DNA from: an uncultured Carboxylicivirga sp.
Lineage (GTDB): Bacteria; Bacteroidota; Bacteroidia; Bacteroidales; Marinilabiliaceae
Length of the DNA: 64,000 bases
NCBI RefSeq assembly: GCF_963674565.1
Contig: NZ_OY771430.1
Span: 4,588,001 to 4,652,000 of the forward strand
Reading direction: 5' to 3'
The notes under the pieces are model-generated. The model worked only from the letters and a program-made list of their open reading frames with translations. It was not told the DNA's origin and ran no database searches. Position numbers and translations under genes: made by a program. How positions within the stretch are numbered: position 1 is the first letter of the stretch; each line of letters begins with the position of its first letter. Shown here piece by piece: positions 35,041-42,989 of the stretch.

Positions 35041-35985
35041 GCTTTCTTTGTAATATACTATTGTCCTTGTTTCGATATATGAATGGTACTTTTTTGTATC
35101 ATTGGCAGGTTTTATTGAAACTTTCTTTTCAATCCAATTACCCACTTTATCAAAATCATAATCAAAAAACGTTTCTCTTTTTACAGAACCATTTTGATAT
35201 AGTTTTACTGAAATATTATTGTATTTGTCATCAAACAGGTTCTCTGAAACAAGCTTGCCATTTTCATATCGAAAGGTAGTTTTAAGCCTGTTTTTAATGT
35301 CATATTGATGTTTTGTCTTTATTTCTCCGAAGAATTCTGCTTTTTGTATGAGTATAGATAGATTACCATTTTCATCATAAAAATATTCGTTCACCCACTC
35401 TGTGGTATCATAATTATTAATTGAAATCTGTTTTTTCCAAAGTAATAAACTATCCTCATTATGTTTGTATTTAAGATAATTTCTAGTTGTGTCATCGTCT
35501 TGAAAATGTATGCTTTCAATTATATTGCCCTTAACATCATATTTAAGATATGTATCATACTCCAAAGAATCATCATACAGGAAATGAGTTGAAATCAATT
35601 TACCTGTAATCGAATCAAACTTTGATCTTTCAATTGATTTTGAAGGTTTTGCATAGTTTTCTGAGATAGTTTTTATTCTATTACCATTTTTGCTATACTC
35701 ATTTTTAGTGCATACCTGTAGGTTTCCATCGTTATCAAAATGCTCTTGATAAGTGATATACCCTGCATTAGAGTACTCCATTTTGAATTGAATTATTGGA
35801 TTTTCTATTTCGCCTGTTTTATAGTTAATAACATTCGTTTTAAACTGTTCCAGACTTTTTACTTTCCCAAATAAATTGTTTCGTTCCCAATCATTTGCAA
35901 AGTCTTTATATTTTGCTTTTTGATCATTACTGTTGCAACTAACTAAAAGTATAATGCTGAATAATTGAATTATTAGTCTTATCAT
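35017..35985 (-). CDS. Lipoprotein with YD-like (RHS-type) beta repeats
   Basis: A 322-aa lipoprotein starting at MIRLIIQLFSIILLVSC (lipobox LVSC). The body is a run of about 20-residue units of the type YDxxGNxxxxxxF/Y (KYDVKGNIIESIHF, YFYDENGNLSILIQ, HQYDIKNRLKTTF), as in YD/RHS wrapping beta structures and their Bacteroidota relatives. The frame is open a further 28 codons upstream, but that part translates element E8 and is not protein-like. The C-terminal residues PAANTLE and the stop come from attC-like element E7. Function unknown; probably surface or periplasmic. Confidence 0.75.
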   Translation of the reverse strand: MIRLIIQLFSIILLVSCNSNDQKAKYKDFANDWERNNLFGKVKSLEQFKTNVINYKTGEIENPIIQFKMEYSNAGYITYQEHFDNDGNLQVCTKNEYSKNGNRIKTISENYAKPSKSIERSKFDSITGKLISTHFLYDDSLEYDTYLKYDVKGNIIESIHFQDDDTTRNYLKYKHNEDSLLLWKKQISINNYDTTEWVNEYFYDENGNLSILIQKAEFFGEIKTKHQYDIKNRLKTTFRYENGKLVSENLFDDKYNNISVKLYQNGSVKRETFFDYDFDKVGNWIEKKVSIKPANDTKKYHSYIETRTIVYYKESPAANTLE

Positions 35986-36008
35986 ATACGTGTGTATTTT
36001 TGCCTTGC

Positions 36009-36144
36009 GACTAACGGTTTGTGTAAAAGCAGTGGCGGTTTTCGGAGTGATTCTGTGTCCGCAAGGCAAAAGAATCAGACGAGAACCGGCACCCCAAACT
36101 TTGTGCTACACCTAGCCATTGCTTTTGACACAGTTGTTACCGCC
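36009..36144 (-). repeat. attC-like element E8 (second sequence type, long hairpin)
   Basis: Outer arms GTTTGTGTAAAAGCAGTGGC and GCCATTGCTTTTGACACAG pair over about 18 bp. Inner arms GGTTTTCGGAGTGATTCT and AGAATCAGACGAGAACC pair nearly fully. Edges are CTAACG on the left and GTTGTTACCGCC on the right. It differs in sequence from E5-E7 and E9-E11 but has the same nested design. Confidence 0.65.
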
Positions 36145-36324
36145 AGTATTTATGTTAAAAAAGTCTCATTATAAAATATATTCAAATGTTTCTGATTCCT
36201 CTGAATTTCCATTAATCATGAATATTAAGATAGTCAAACTAATAGTGCTTGTTTCATGTTTTGAAAGCTTAGCAATACTATTCTTACCATCCTTGTTTTT
36301 AACAGTTTTTTATTTGTAAATTAT
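36145..36324. other. Spacer between E8 and the CorA gene
   Basis: No minus-strand gene. A 33-codon hydrophobic + strand frame (from MNIKIVKLIVLVSC) could be a remnant lipoprotein start, but it has no continuation. Confidence 0.25.
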
Positions 36325-37278
36325 TTAAAACCATTTCTTTCTTTTAAAGTATATGTATGGTATTATAGCAGCAAATAACATTGCTAATATTGCAATGGGG
36401 TAGCCATACTTGTTATTTAGCTCGGGCATATTAACGAAATTCATTCCATATACACCTGCAACTAATGTGGGTAAGGAGATGCACACGGTAATTACTGTTA
36501 GTATTTTAAAAATATTGTTTTGTTCTAGTTCAATCTTATTGGTAACATTTTCTTTCAAATCGTCTAATCTGTCAAAGTTAAACTGTATATAATCCGAAAC
36601 GACATTCAAATCGTTTAATTCAGTTTCGATACTATCTTTGAGCATTATCTGCTGTTCCCATTTACTTTTTTTATATAAATTAAAAACTCTTGTGGTTTCA
36701 ATTAGCGACTCTTTTATAAGCAAATTATTAAAGTTGTATTTTGTAATCACATCCATATCCACCTTTGTAAATTCCTTTTCAATTAAGACCCTGTTGGCTA
36801 GCAATTTCACTTTTTTAGTAAGGTTTTCGGTGATATCGGCATAATAATCAGTAATAAACTCAATCATTAATTTAAATATCAAATTTACATCTGATAGTTC
36901 GCGCATTTTTATGAACTTATTAGCATAGGTTTTATTGAAGAACTCATCGGGTCCCAAACTCGAAAACAGGAATAATCCATACGACGACATGATTAAGAAT
37001 ATAGGCTCTTCAACCAGTCTGTCTTCAGTATTATAAAAGGGTATTGAAAAGTGAAAGGATGCTTGATTCTTATTTTCCAGAAAGTGAGAACTTATTTCGA
37101 TGTCCTCATATTTTTGCATTATAGAAAAATCAAGTTCGAAATTATCTTTAAGCCAATTTATTTCTGATTCCTTATAATCAATAAACTGAATAACATTGAA
37201 GTCCAGTTCCTGGTTTTCTAATTCTTGAATATTTTGAACTTTAAGTATTTTATTGCTTTTGAGTATAATTTCAATCAT
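36325..37278 (-). CDS. CorA-family divalent metal ion transporter
   Basis: A 317-aa inner-membrane Mg2+/Co2+ channel-type protein. A large cytosolic N-terminal domain with long helices (residues about 1-245) leads to two C-terminal membrane helices. The signature is intact as YGMNFVNMPE just after the first helix. The final basic FKRKKWF is typical of CorA. The cytosolic part is complete in length. It is flanked on the left by a short spacer and the second-type attC-like element E8, but is not itself clearly framed by cassette repeats, so it may be host DNA between cassettes. Confidence 0.9.
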   Translation of the reverse strand: MIEIILKSNKILKVQNIQELENQELDFNVIQFIDYKESEINWLKDNFELDFSIMQKYEDIEISSHFLENKNQASFHFSIPFYNTEDRLVEEPIFLIMSSYGLFLFSSLGPDEFFNKTYANKFIKMRELSDVNLIFKLMIEFITDYYADITENLTKKVKLLANRVLIEKEFTKVDMDVITKYNFNNLLIKESLIETTRVFNLYKKSKWEQQIMLKDSIETELNDLNVVSDYIQFNFDRLDDLKENVTNKIELEQNNIFKILTVITVCISLPTLVAGVYGMNFVNMPELNNKYGYPIAILAMLFAAIIPYIYFKRKKWF

Positions 37279-37372
37279 GATAAATGTATTTAAAATTAGA
37301 ATCTGAACTATTAAATTTATTGTATTTTTTACAGTTTTAGAAATCTAACATGTCTAACCTAAATTATGTACA

Positions 37373-37409
37373 ACGACTACTTAAATTCAATGGGAAAATA
37401 AGCAGTCGT
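37373..37409. other. Imperfect palindrome near the CocE gene 3' end
   Basis: ACGACTACTTA / TAAGCAGTCGT (one mismatched pair, 15-bp loop) lies 20 bp beyond the CocE gene stop. No T-run follows in either direction, so a normal terminator is unlikely. Confidence 0.35.
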
Positions 37410-37428
37410 CGCACATCCTCTGAATAAA

Positions 37429-39192
37429 CTATCCCTTTTTAACCGGAAGTTGAAGATATGATGGATGAGAACCACCGGTATGAATAATGTGTTTGCCTTT
37501 GTTTTCAGGCACGAAGCCTGCTGTTCCGGGCATTATAGCACCCAAATCGTTTCTTGAGCTAATTATAAAACGTAATTGTTCGCCCGGATAAAAGAGCATA
37601 CCTAAAGGGAAAATGTCGATTTCAATTTCTACAATCTCGCCTGGTTTTAGTTTCTCTACACGGTCGAATGTATGTGCCGGAACTTCTTCAGTAGATAAAT
37701 TTTTGTCCAGGTTGCGAGATGAAACCCGCAATCTTCCGTTTGCACCTTTGTACCGTAAAACAGAAGCGCCACGTTCGCTTAAATCTTGCATAAGTGGCCC
37801 CTGATTGGGCACAACAAATTGTTGCAACTGACTACCATATTTATCCAGCTTTTGTACAAGAACAAAAAGATCCATGTCATCTGCACCATCGGCTTCGACC
37901 CACAAATGAGCTTTTGGATAACCAACTAATTCAGTTTCTTTATCAAAACGTATTCCAAAAGATGCCAGGCCGTGTTCAGTCTCTGTATCATATAACACAG
38001 GAACTTCATTGGCTGGAATTTCTTTAACTAATCCACGGGTTATACCATCAAAGTAAAACTTTTGGTTTTTAACCTCTTTTGGAGGAAATTGGGAAGCTGA
38101 TAAGTTGGTTCGGTCACCACCTTTAAAATCGTGTAATGAGTAACGAACGCGAGGAGTGCTTTCCCAGCCATTATTTTTCCCCTTAAGGTAGTGATCAAAA
38201 AAGCGAAGTAAATCTTCTTTGTTGCTTTCTTCGTAATAGTCAGGCCATTCCTGTGTATTATGTATACGCAACCATTTTTCTTCGGAGGCCATTCTTCTCC
38301 ACGCCCTAAAAGTACCTGCTGTGTGCAATGTGTTGGAATAGCTGGCTACAACATAGGCCGGAACTTTAATCTTTTCAAAATTAGCGATTTTGTCTTCCCA
38401 TATATTATTGTTAGCCAAGGGGTAATGCAAAGCTTCGGCATGAACATCTTCTCGTTTACCTTTTCCTACATGGTTTACCTGAAGTCGTTTTGTAAAGTTC
38501 AGATCTGGCATTCCACCACGCATTACCAGATCGCGATAACCATCGCTTAAGCCTTCCCAGGGATTAATTGCAACCAAATGTGGAGGTTGTTCGGCAGCTG
38601 TAAACCATTGTGAAAAGGCAAGATAAGAGGTGCCACTCATTGCAACTTTACTGTTACACCATTTTTGTACAGCAAGCCACTCGATTAAATCATGACAGTC
38701 TTTTGCCTCTTGAGTACCAATCATTGAGCTATCGCCTTCAGAATTTGCAATACCCCTAGGGTCAGGATTGCAAACAGCATAACCTTTTGAACACCAATAA
38801 GCAGGATCGGGCCCTTCAAATTTTGCTAAACCCGACAGCATGCTGTTATCCATGCCTAACATATTAAAAAGTCCTGTTGTTTTAGGTGCCGAACCGCCGC
38901 TTTTTCCATAAGGACTCCACACAACAATTACCGGAACTTTTTCATTATTTGCCGGACGAAATATATCTGTGTAAATCTTAACACCATCGCGCAATATAAC
39001 TTCAACATCTTTTTCAAAAACAATATCCACAGGCAATGGTGAAAATTGTGGATCTAACTGAAAACCTTTAGGTAATGTGCGTGTTCCTGGTTCGAACTTG
39101 CTTAGAATTCCGTGAGCAATTCCAGCCTCATAATTATATGATGGCTTGTAAATTGGACTTACACTTTCCTGTCTTTTTTCTTGATTTTTCAT
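37429..39192 (-). CDS. CocE/NonD family hydrolase (full length)
   Basis: A 587-aa alpha/beta hydrolase with a C-terminal jelly-roll. The nucleophile elbow is MSGTSYLAFSQW (Ser near residue 190) and the His block is LRIHNTQEWPDYY. At the position of the acidic residue, where the family normally has S(W/Y)SD before LHTRG, this protein reads ASYSNTLHTAG, so Asp appears replaced by Asn. A cap domain lies between. The jelly-roll (about residues 390-587) ends in GGSHPSYLQLPV. No signal peptide is seen. The AraC gene 138 bp upstream is co-directional and may regulate it. The substrate is unknown. Confidence 0.87.
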   Translation of the reverse strand: MKNQEKRQESVSPIYKPSYNYEAGIAHGILSKFEPGTRTLPKGFQLDPQFSPLPVDIVFEKDVEVILRDGVKIYTDIFRPANNEKVPVIVVWSPYGKSGGSAPKTTGLFNMLGMDNSMLSGLAKFEGPDPAYWCSKGYAVCNPDPRGIANSEGDSSMIGTQEAKDCHDLIEWLAVQKWCNSKVAMSGTSYLAFSQWFTAAEQPPHLVAINPWEGLSDGYRDLVMRGGMPDLNFTKRLQVNHVGKGKREDVHAEALHYPLANNNIWEDKIANFEKIKVPAYVVASYSNTLHTAGTFRAWRRMASEEKWLRIHNTQEWPDYYEESNKEDLLRFFDHYLKGKNNGWESTPRVRYSLHDFKGGDRTNLSASQFPPKEVKNQKFYFDGITRGLVKEIPANEVPVLYDTETEHGLASFGIRFDKETELVGYPKAHLWVEADGADDMDLFVLVQKLDKYGSQLQQFVVPNQGPLMQDLSERGASVLRYKGANGRLRVSSRNLDKNLSTEEVPAHTFDRVEKLKPGEIVEIEIDIFPLGMLFYPGEQLRFIISSRNDLGAIMPGTAGFVPENKGKHIIHTGGSHPSYLQLPVKKG

Positions 39193-39330
39193 AATTCAAC
39201 TTTTTTAAATTCCTTTTCCTAAGCCAAGAAATTTTTCGATCGATCAACTTAATAACTCAGCATAACAAAAGTATTTCAGAGAGCTATCAAAAGTTGATAG
39301 TAATCAAACCAAAAAGTATAAATTTCAAAC

Positions 39331-40203
39331 CTAATTATTGCGAAAGTATTTTGGCGTATGTCCGGTCGCCTTTTTAAAGAAGTTGCTGAAATAATTTGAA
39401 TATTCAAAACCGAGCGCATAAGCAATATCAGCTATACTCCAATCGGTAAATCTTAGTAAGTTTATTGCCTCAGCAGTTAAGCGTTCAGCAATTACTGTAG
39501 TGGTAGATTTACCCATTATTTTCTTAACGGCTCGGTTTAAATAGTTAACATGAATAAAAAGTCGGTTTGCATAATCCTGAGCCGCTTTAAGTTCCAGTGG
39601 AGCACTTAAGTCTTCTATAGGAAATTGACGCTCCAGCATTTCCATAAAATGAGAACAGATTCGTAATGAAGCATCGTTAAATTGGTTATAATGCTCTGTC
39701 GGACGCATATCCATAGCCTCGTGGACCATTAACTGAATATAATTACGCATCAGGTCATCTTTATATATATATCCTGTAGAGGCTTTATTAATCATCGTTT
39801 CAAATATTTCTGTAAACTTATCTAGTTCCAAATCACTAAGTTTAAAGGCAGGACTTTCGGAATATTTGAATAAAGGAGATTCCTGAATACTTTGTAAACG
39901 TTCAATTGGCTTTAAAAAGCTTTCTGTAAACACACAAGTATAGCCCATTTGGTTTTCAGCCAGAATCTCGGTTGCATAGGGTATTCGTGGATTTGCAAAG
40001 AAAAGATAAGCTCCGTTTAAATGAAAAGTACGATTGTTGTAGTGCACTTTGCTATTTCCGATACTTAAAAGTATTAAATAGAAATATCGTCTGCCAAAGG
40101 CTGACGGCTCACCCTTAGGAACATAGTTTTTACTAACCCGAAAGCCTTTAAGTTTTAAGGCAGCATTTACGTCTGGACTCGAAATTATCCTCTGCGTTTT
40201 CAT
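39331..40203 (-). CDS. AraC-family transcriptional regulator
   Basis: A 290-aa regulator with an N-terminal cupin-like effector domain (HYNNRTFHLNGAYLFFANPR) and a C-terminal double HTH (HVNYLNRAVKKIMGKSTTTV, then WSIADIAYALGFEYSNYFSNFFK and the closing TGHTPKYFRN). It is complete and co-directional with the CocE-family hydrolase downstream, which makes that gene the first candidate target. Nothing in the sequence tells the effector. Confidence 0.92.
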   Translation of the reverse strand: MKTQRIISSPDVNAALKLKGFRVSKNYVPKGEPSAFGRRYFYLILLSIGNSKVHYNNRTFHLNGAYLFFANPRIPYATEILAENQMGYTCVFTESFLKPIERLQSIQESPLFKYSESPAFKLSDLELDKFTEIFETMINKASTGYIYKDDLMRNYIQLMVHEAMDMRPTEHYNQFNDASLRICSHFMEMLERQFPIEDLSAPLELKAAQDYANRLFIHVNYLNRAVKKIMGKSTTTVIAERLTAEAINLLRFTDWSIADIAYALGFEYSNYFSNFFKKATGHTPKYFRNN

Positions 40204-40375
40204 TAAGCCTAAAGTTATAAAATTCGAAACAAATTTACCTTATTAAAAGGAACGTGAAATTATTTGTTAGTTTGCTTTATTAATTTACCGTATTCTACTC
40301 TATAGCTTGAAACCCGATAGAAATTTTTCAGGAATATTTTTGGGTGTCATTTAACAAATTTTGTGTTATTATATT

Positions 40376-40451
40376 GGCCCTAACGTTTGCTGAATGAATC
40401 TATAGGGCGAGTAAACCCAAGTTATGTTTTAGTCCAGCTTTTTATAGCCCG
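40376..40451 (-). repeat. attC-like element E9
   Basis: Near-copy of E6: GGCCCTAAC, GTTTGCTGAATGAATC, GGGCGAGTAAACCC, GTCCAGC, TTTTTATAGCCCG. It lies 8 bp past the stop of the second lipoprotein copy. Confidence 0.75.
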
Positions 40452-40458
40452 TTCTATT

Positions 40459-40821
40459 TCAATTTATAATTTCATTCAGATCAATTTCAAGTCTCTCAGA
40501 ATATTCTCCATTTATATAAATCACCTGCTTGTTTTTAATAATCGCAATATTACCAGCTTTCGGAACACTGTCTGTATAGGCAAAAAACAAACTATCATTC
40601 TCAATTCTGACTTTTCCAGGAAATATTTCTTTGTCATTTGAACGGATTCCAGTTAATACAAACTGAAAGGTACTGTCTTTGTAAATCGTTAAATAAACCC
40701 AACCTAATGGTGCTTCTCTGTCAGCTTTTAATATTTCTTTTTTCTCAACTTGTTTATTTGAAGTACTATGACAGCTCAAAACTATCAATGAAACAATAAT
40801 TATAATAATAGCTTTTTTCAT
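40459..40821 (-). CDS. Small hypothetical lipoprotein, cassette copy 2
   Basis: A 120-aa lipoprotein, the twin of the gene at 34514-34876, with two residue changes (CHSTSNK for CQSTSNK, FVLTG for FALTG) and the same start choice. Few changes in either copy and no stop codons suggest a recent duplication with both copies still open. Function unknown. Confidence 0.75.
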   Translation of the reverse strand: MKKAIIIIIVSLIVLSCHSTSNKQVEKKEILKADREAPLGWVYLTIYKDSTFQFVLTGIRSNDKEIFPGKVRIENDSLFFAYTDSVPKAGNIAIIKNKQVIYINGEYSERLEIDLNEIIN

Positions 40822-40921
40822 TTTCTCCGGGTATTTAATATCTCTTTGTTCATTCACATCCTTCCACTCTTTTTATCAGATGAAGCAATGTGTATTGGTA
40901 TCAAAACCTGAACTTTAAAAA

Positions 40922-40985
40922 TAGGCTGCAAAGTTTGTTAGACGAGCAAAACCAGCCATGCTTTATTCCAGCGTGTTAGCTGCTG
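40922..40985 (-). repeat. attC-like element E10
   Basis: + orientation: GGCTGCAAAG, TTTGTTAGACGAGCAAAACC, CATGCTTTATTCCAGCGT, GTTAGCTGC (40975-40983). Same order and spacing as E7. The last nine bases are the left repeat of cassette C. Confidence 0.75.
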
Positions 40986-41923
40986 GGCTTTTTATCAATC
41001 TTGAATTATCCATTAGTCTTTATATTTTTCAAAGAATATGTAATTCTTATAAGACAGTGAGTCATCTCCTAATTCCTGATAGACATACGCTTTCCCTTGA
41101 TAAGCCTCTTTACAACAACTATCCAACTCTACAGCTTTGGAATAATCATCTAAAGCCTTTTCAAATTGCCCTATCATATAATAAGCTATACCTCTTTTGC
41201 AATAGTATTCTGGATTTATTGAACATATACTAATTGCTTTCGAGTGATACTTTATAGCATTATTATAGTTTTTCATTTGATAGTTTAACAATCCTTTAAT
41301 GAAATGGCAACGATGATTTGAAGAATCAATGGCTAGACCAATGTTAACATTATAAAGACCTTGTTTACAATCATTCTTTTCATTATAAATTTCGGCAAGG
41401 TTTAAGTATAATTCAACATCTGTTGTATCTATTTGTCTAGCCTTTTGAAAGTAATAAATTGCTTCATCAAGCTTGTTTAATTGATATAAACATAAAGCTC
41501 TATTGAAATTAATAATATAATTCGTAGAATCAATATGAAAAGCTAATAAGAAATAGTCATGTGCTTTGCCGTATTGACCGTCTTTAAATAATGCGTCACC
41601 AATATTTACTAAAGTACTTAACTTGTCACCACCTAATTTATTTGATTTTATAAACCATGAAATAGCTGACTTATAATCTTCCAATCCAACAAGTGCAGAG
41701 CCTTTACATTCCAACAACCAAGCTGTTTCTCCTGCTGTATGTATAAGGGAATCAATTTTTTCAATTGCAATAGTGTATTTATGCTCTTGAAGTAGTCTTC
41801 GAATATCAGACTCATCAAAGAATCCGAAACAAGTCTGATTAAGAACAAGCAATACAATCATGAATAATATTTGTTTCATATTACCTTTATTATTTAGGCA
41901 TAACACCTTGCCTTGCAGCTAAC
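40975..41923 (-). mobile_element. Cassette C: gene framed by perfect 9-bp inverted repeat GTTAGCTGC / GCAGCTAAC
   Basis: 40975-40983 and 41915-41923 are exact inverse copies, enclosing the TPR gene only. Same geometry as cassettes A and D, with a different 9-mer. Cassette status is inference. Confidence 0.6.
41013..41879 (-). CDS. Secreted TPR-repeat protein
   Basis: A 288-aa exported protein from MKQILFMIVLLVLN (signal ending near CFG). Seven or so tetratricopeptide repeats follow, each 34 residues (for example YGKAHDYFLLAFHIDSTNYI, LDEAIYYFQKARQIDTTDVE, FEKALDDYSKAVELDSCC). TPRs bind partner proteins, so it is probably a periplasmic adaptor. The frame opens nine codons earlier, but that part lies before the signal peptide. 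It is the only gene in cassette C. Confidence 0.85.
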   Translation of the reverse strand: MKQILFMIVLLVLNQTCFGFFDESDIRRLLQEHKYTIAIEKIDSLIHTAGETAWLLECKGSALVGLEDYKSAISWFIKSNKLGGDKLSTLVNIGDALFKDGQYGKAHDYFLLAFHIDSTNYIINFNRALCLYQLNKLDEAIYYFQKARQIDTTDVELYLNLAEIYNEKNDCKQGLYNVNIGLAIDSSNHRCHFIKGLLNYQMKNYNNAIKYHSKAISICSINPEYYCKRGIAYYMIGQFEKALDDYSKAVELDSCCKEAYQGKAYVYQELGDDSLSYKNYIFFEKYKD

Positions 41924-42050
41924 GTTTGCTGGATGAAGTCGTGGCACATTAGTCGTGGTGTCGTGTCACCCGTTAGGGGGACTAAGACGGTAGACAAAGC
42001 GTCAGGACGAGCAAACCGAGCCATGCTTTATGCCAGCGTGTTGCCACCCG
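41915..42050 (-). repeat. attC-like element E11, with extended central hairpin
   Basis: + orientation: GCAGCTAAC, GTTTGCTGGATGAAG, an inserted structured stretch of about 70 bp containing TTAGTC/GACTAA, then GACGAGCAAACC, CATGCTTTATGCCAGCGT, GTTGCCACCC. Only the central part is longer than in its relatives, like the variable terminal structures of attC sites. It ends 4 bp past the lipoprotein gene stop. Confidence 0.75.
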
Positions 42051-42989
42051 TTATTATTCTATTTTTGTACCAGTAAAATACATCCAATATTCATTGTCAA
42101 AATCCTGAAAACTAGTATAAATCATTTTTGATTCATTGTCATAAGTACTAAAGTGAAGATTATAATCATATTTTGGTCCATATGCATTTAAACCAGTTCC
42201 CTCAGCAAATACCTTATTTTCAAATTTGATTATTAATTCGCTGTCGAAATCAATTAATTGTTGTTCGAAAGTCAGTGAGTAGTTGACATTTGGAGATTCA
42301 CTTGATATTTTTTTTGCAGTTAATGCAACATTTGAAAGTTGACGATTGCCATTAATATTATTTATTTCCTCAATATAAAGAGTCCCAATATAGTTACCTT
42401 CGATTATCGATAAATCAATTTGTTCCTTAATGTTCTCAATTTTGAATTCAGTATTAAATTCCCAGGCAATGAATTTTTTCGGTAAAACAAACCAATGTAA
42501 CTCTGAAATTGAATAATAAGGTTGGTTCTTATTGTTTCCAAATTGATTACTTATTATTTGAATCTTTATTTTCTTAGATTCATTTTGTATGAAAATTTTA
42601 TCTACATATTCGATGGTTTCTTTTTCTAGGTCAATATTGCTTAAAATACCTACTAAAAAGAAGTTCTCGAAATCCACATTTTTATTTAGTTGGTAATCAA
42701 ATTGAGTAACTTGTTCGAATAGATCTTCTTGAGAATTAATTATTATAGTTTGATCACTTTTCCAAATAGATTGATTTAACGAAAACAGGTTAGCTTGGTC
42801 TTGATCGTTTATTGGAAAACTATCTTTTATTACATTTATTAATTGATAGTCGTTTAATTCAATGAAAGTTGGAGTTTCTTCTTTTTTACAAGATGAAAGT
42901 ATTATTAGAATTAATAACAATATCTTATTCACATTCATTTTCATGTTGTTATATCTCATTTAATTATAGCTGGTTTTATGGGTGGCAAC
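42040..42989 (-). mobile_element. Cassette D: gene framed by perfect 10-bp inverted repeat GTTGCCACCC / GGGTGGCAAC
   Basis: 42040-42049 and 42980-42989 are exact inverse copies around one gene. Unlike the others, no attC-like body lies beyond the high-coordinate repeat, so this is the array's end and the place to look for an attI-like site. Confidence 0.6.
42054..42944 (-). CDS. Hypothetical lipoprotein (cassette D)
   Basis: A 296-aa lipoprotein starting at MKMNVNKILLLILIILSSC, with lipobox LSSC; an ATG five codons earlier is possible. The mature part is beta-rich and acidic, in two parts: residues about 25-165 (DQANLFSLNQSIWKSDQTII … FFLVGILSNIDLEKETIEYV) and 175-296 (EGNYIGTLYIEEINNINGNR). 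I do not recognise the family. It is the first gene on the minus strand of the cassette array and the only gene of cassette D. Confidence 0.7.
   Translation of the reverse strand: MKMNVNKILLLILIILSSCKKEETPTFIELNDYQLINVIKDSFPINDQDQANLFSLNQSIWKSDQTIIINSQEDLFEQVTQFDYQLNKNVDFENFFLVGILSNIDLEKETIEYVDKIFIQNESKKIKIQIISNQFGNNKNQPYYSISELHWFVLPKKFIAWEFNTEFKIENIKEQIDLSIIEGNYIGTLYIEEINNINGNRQLSNVALTAKKISSESPNVNYSLTFEQQLIDFDSELIIKFENKVFAEGTGLNAYGPKYDYNLHFSTYDNESKMIYTSFQDFDNEYWMYFTGTKIE

Larger units (their letters stand above)
34431..35047 (-). repeat. Duplicated cassette, copy 1 (about 615 bp)
   Basis: Contains element E6, the 132-frame lipoprotein gene and element E7. It is a near-identical direct repeat of 40376-40993, about 5.9 kb away. 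Gene bodies differ at a few bases; the outer elements differ more. Confidence 0.85.
40376..40993 (-). repeat. Duplicated cassette, copy 2 (about 615 bp)
   Basis: Direct repeat of 34431-35047 containing E9, the small lipoprotein gene and E10. The repeats stop near the cassette boundaries, which argues for movement of a cassette unit rather than a random duplication. Confidence 0.85.

Noticed and set aside
35986..36069. N-terminal extension of the YD-repeat lipoprotein
   Set aside because: It translates the attC-like element E8; the signal peptide with lipobox begins at 35985.
36119..36319. 66-codon + strand frame between E8 and corA
   Set aside because: Starts within the element; only a short hydrophobic piece follows, without support as a gene.
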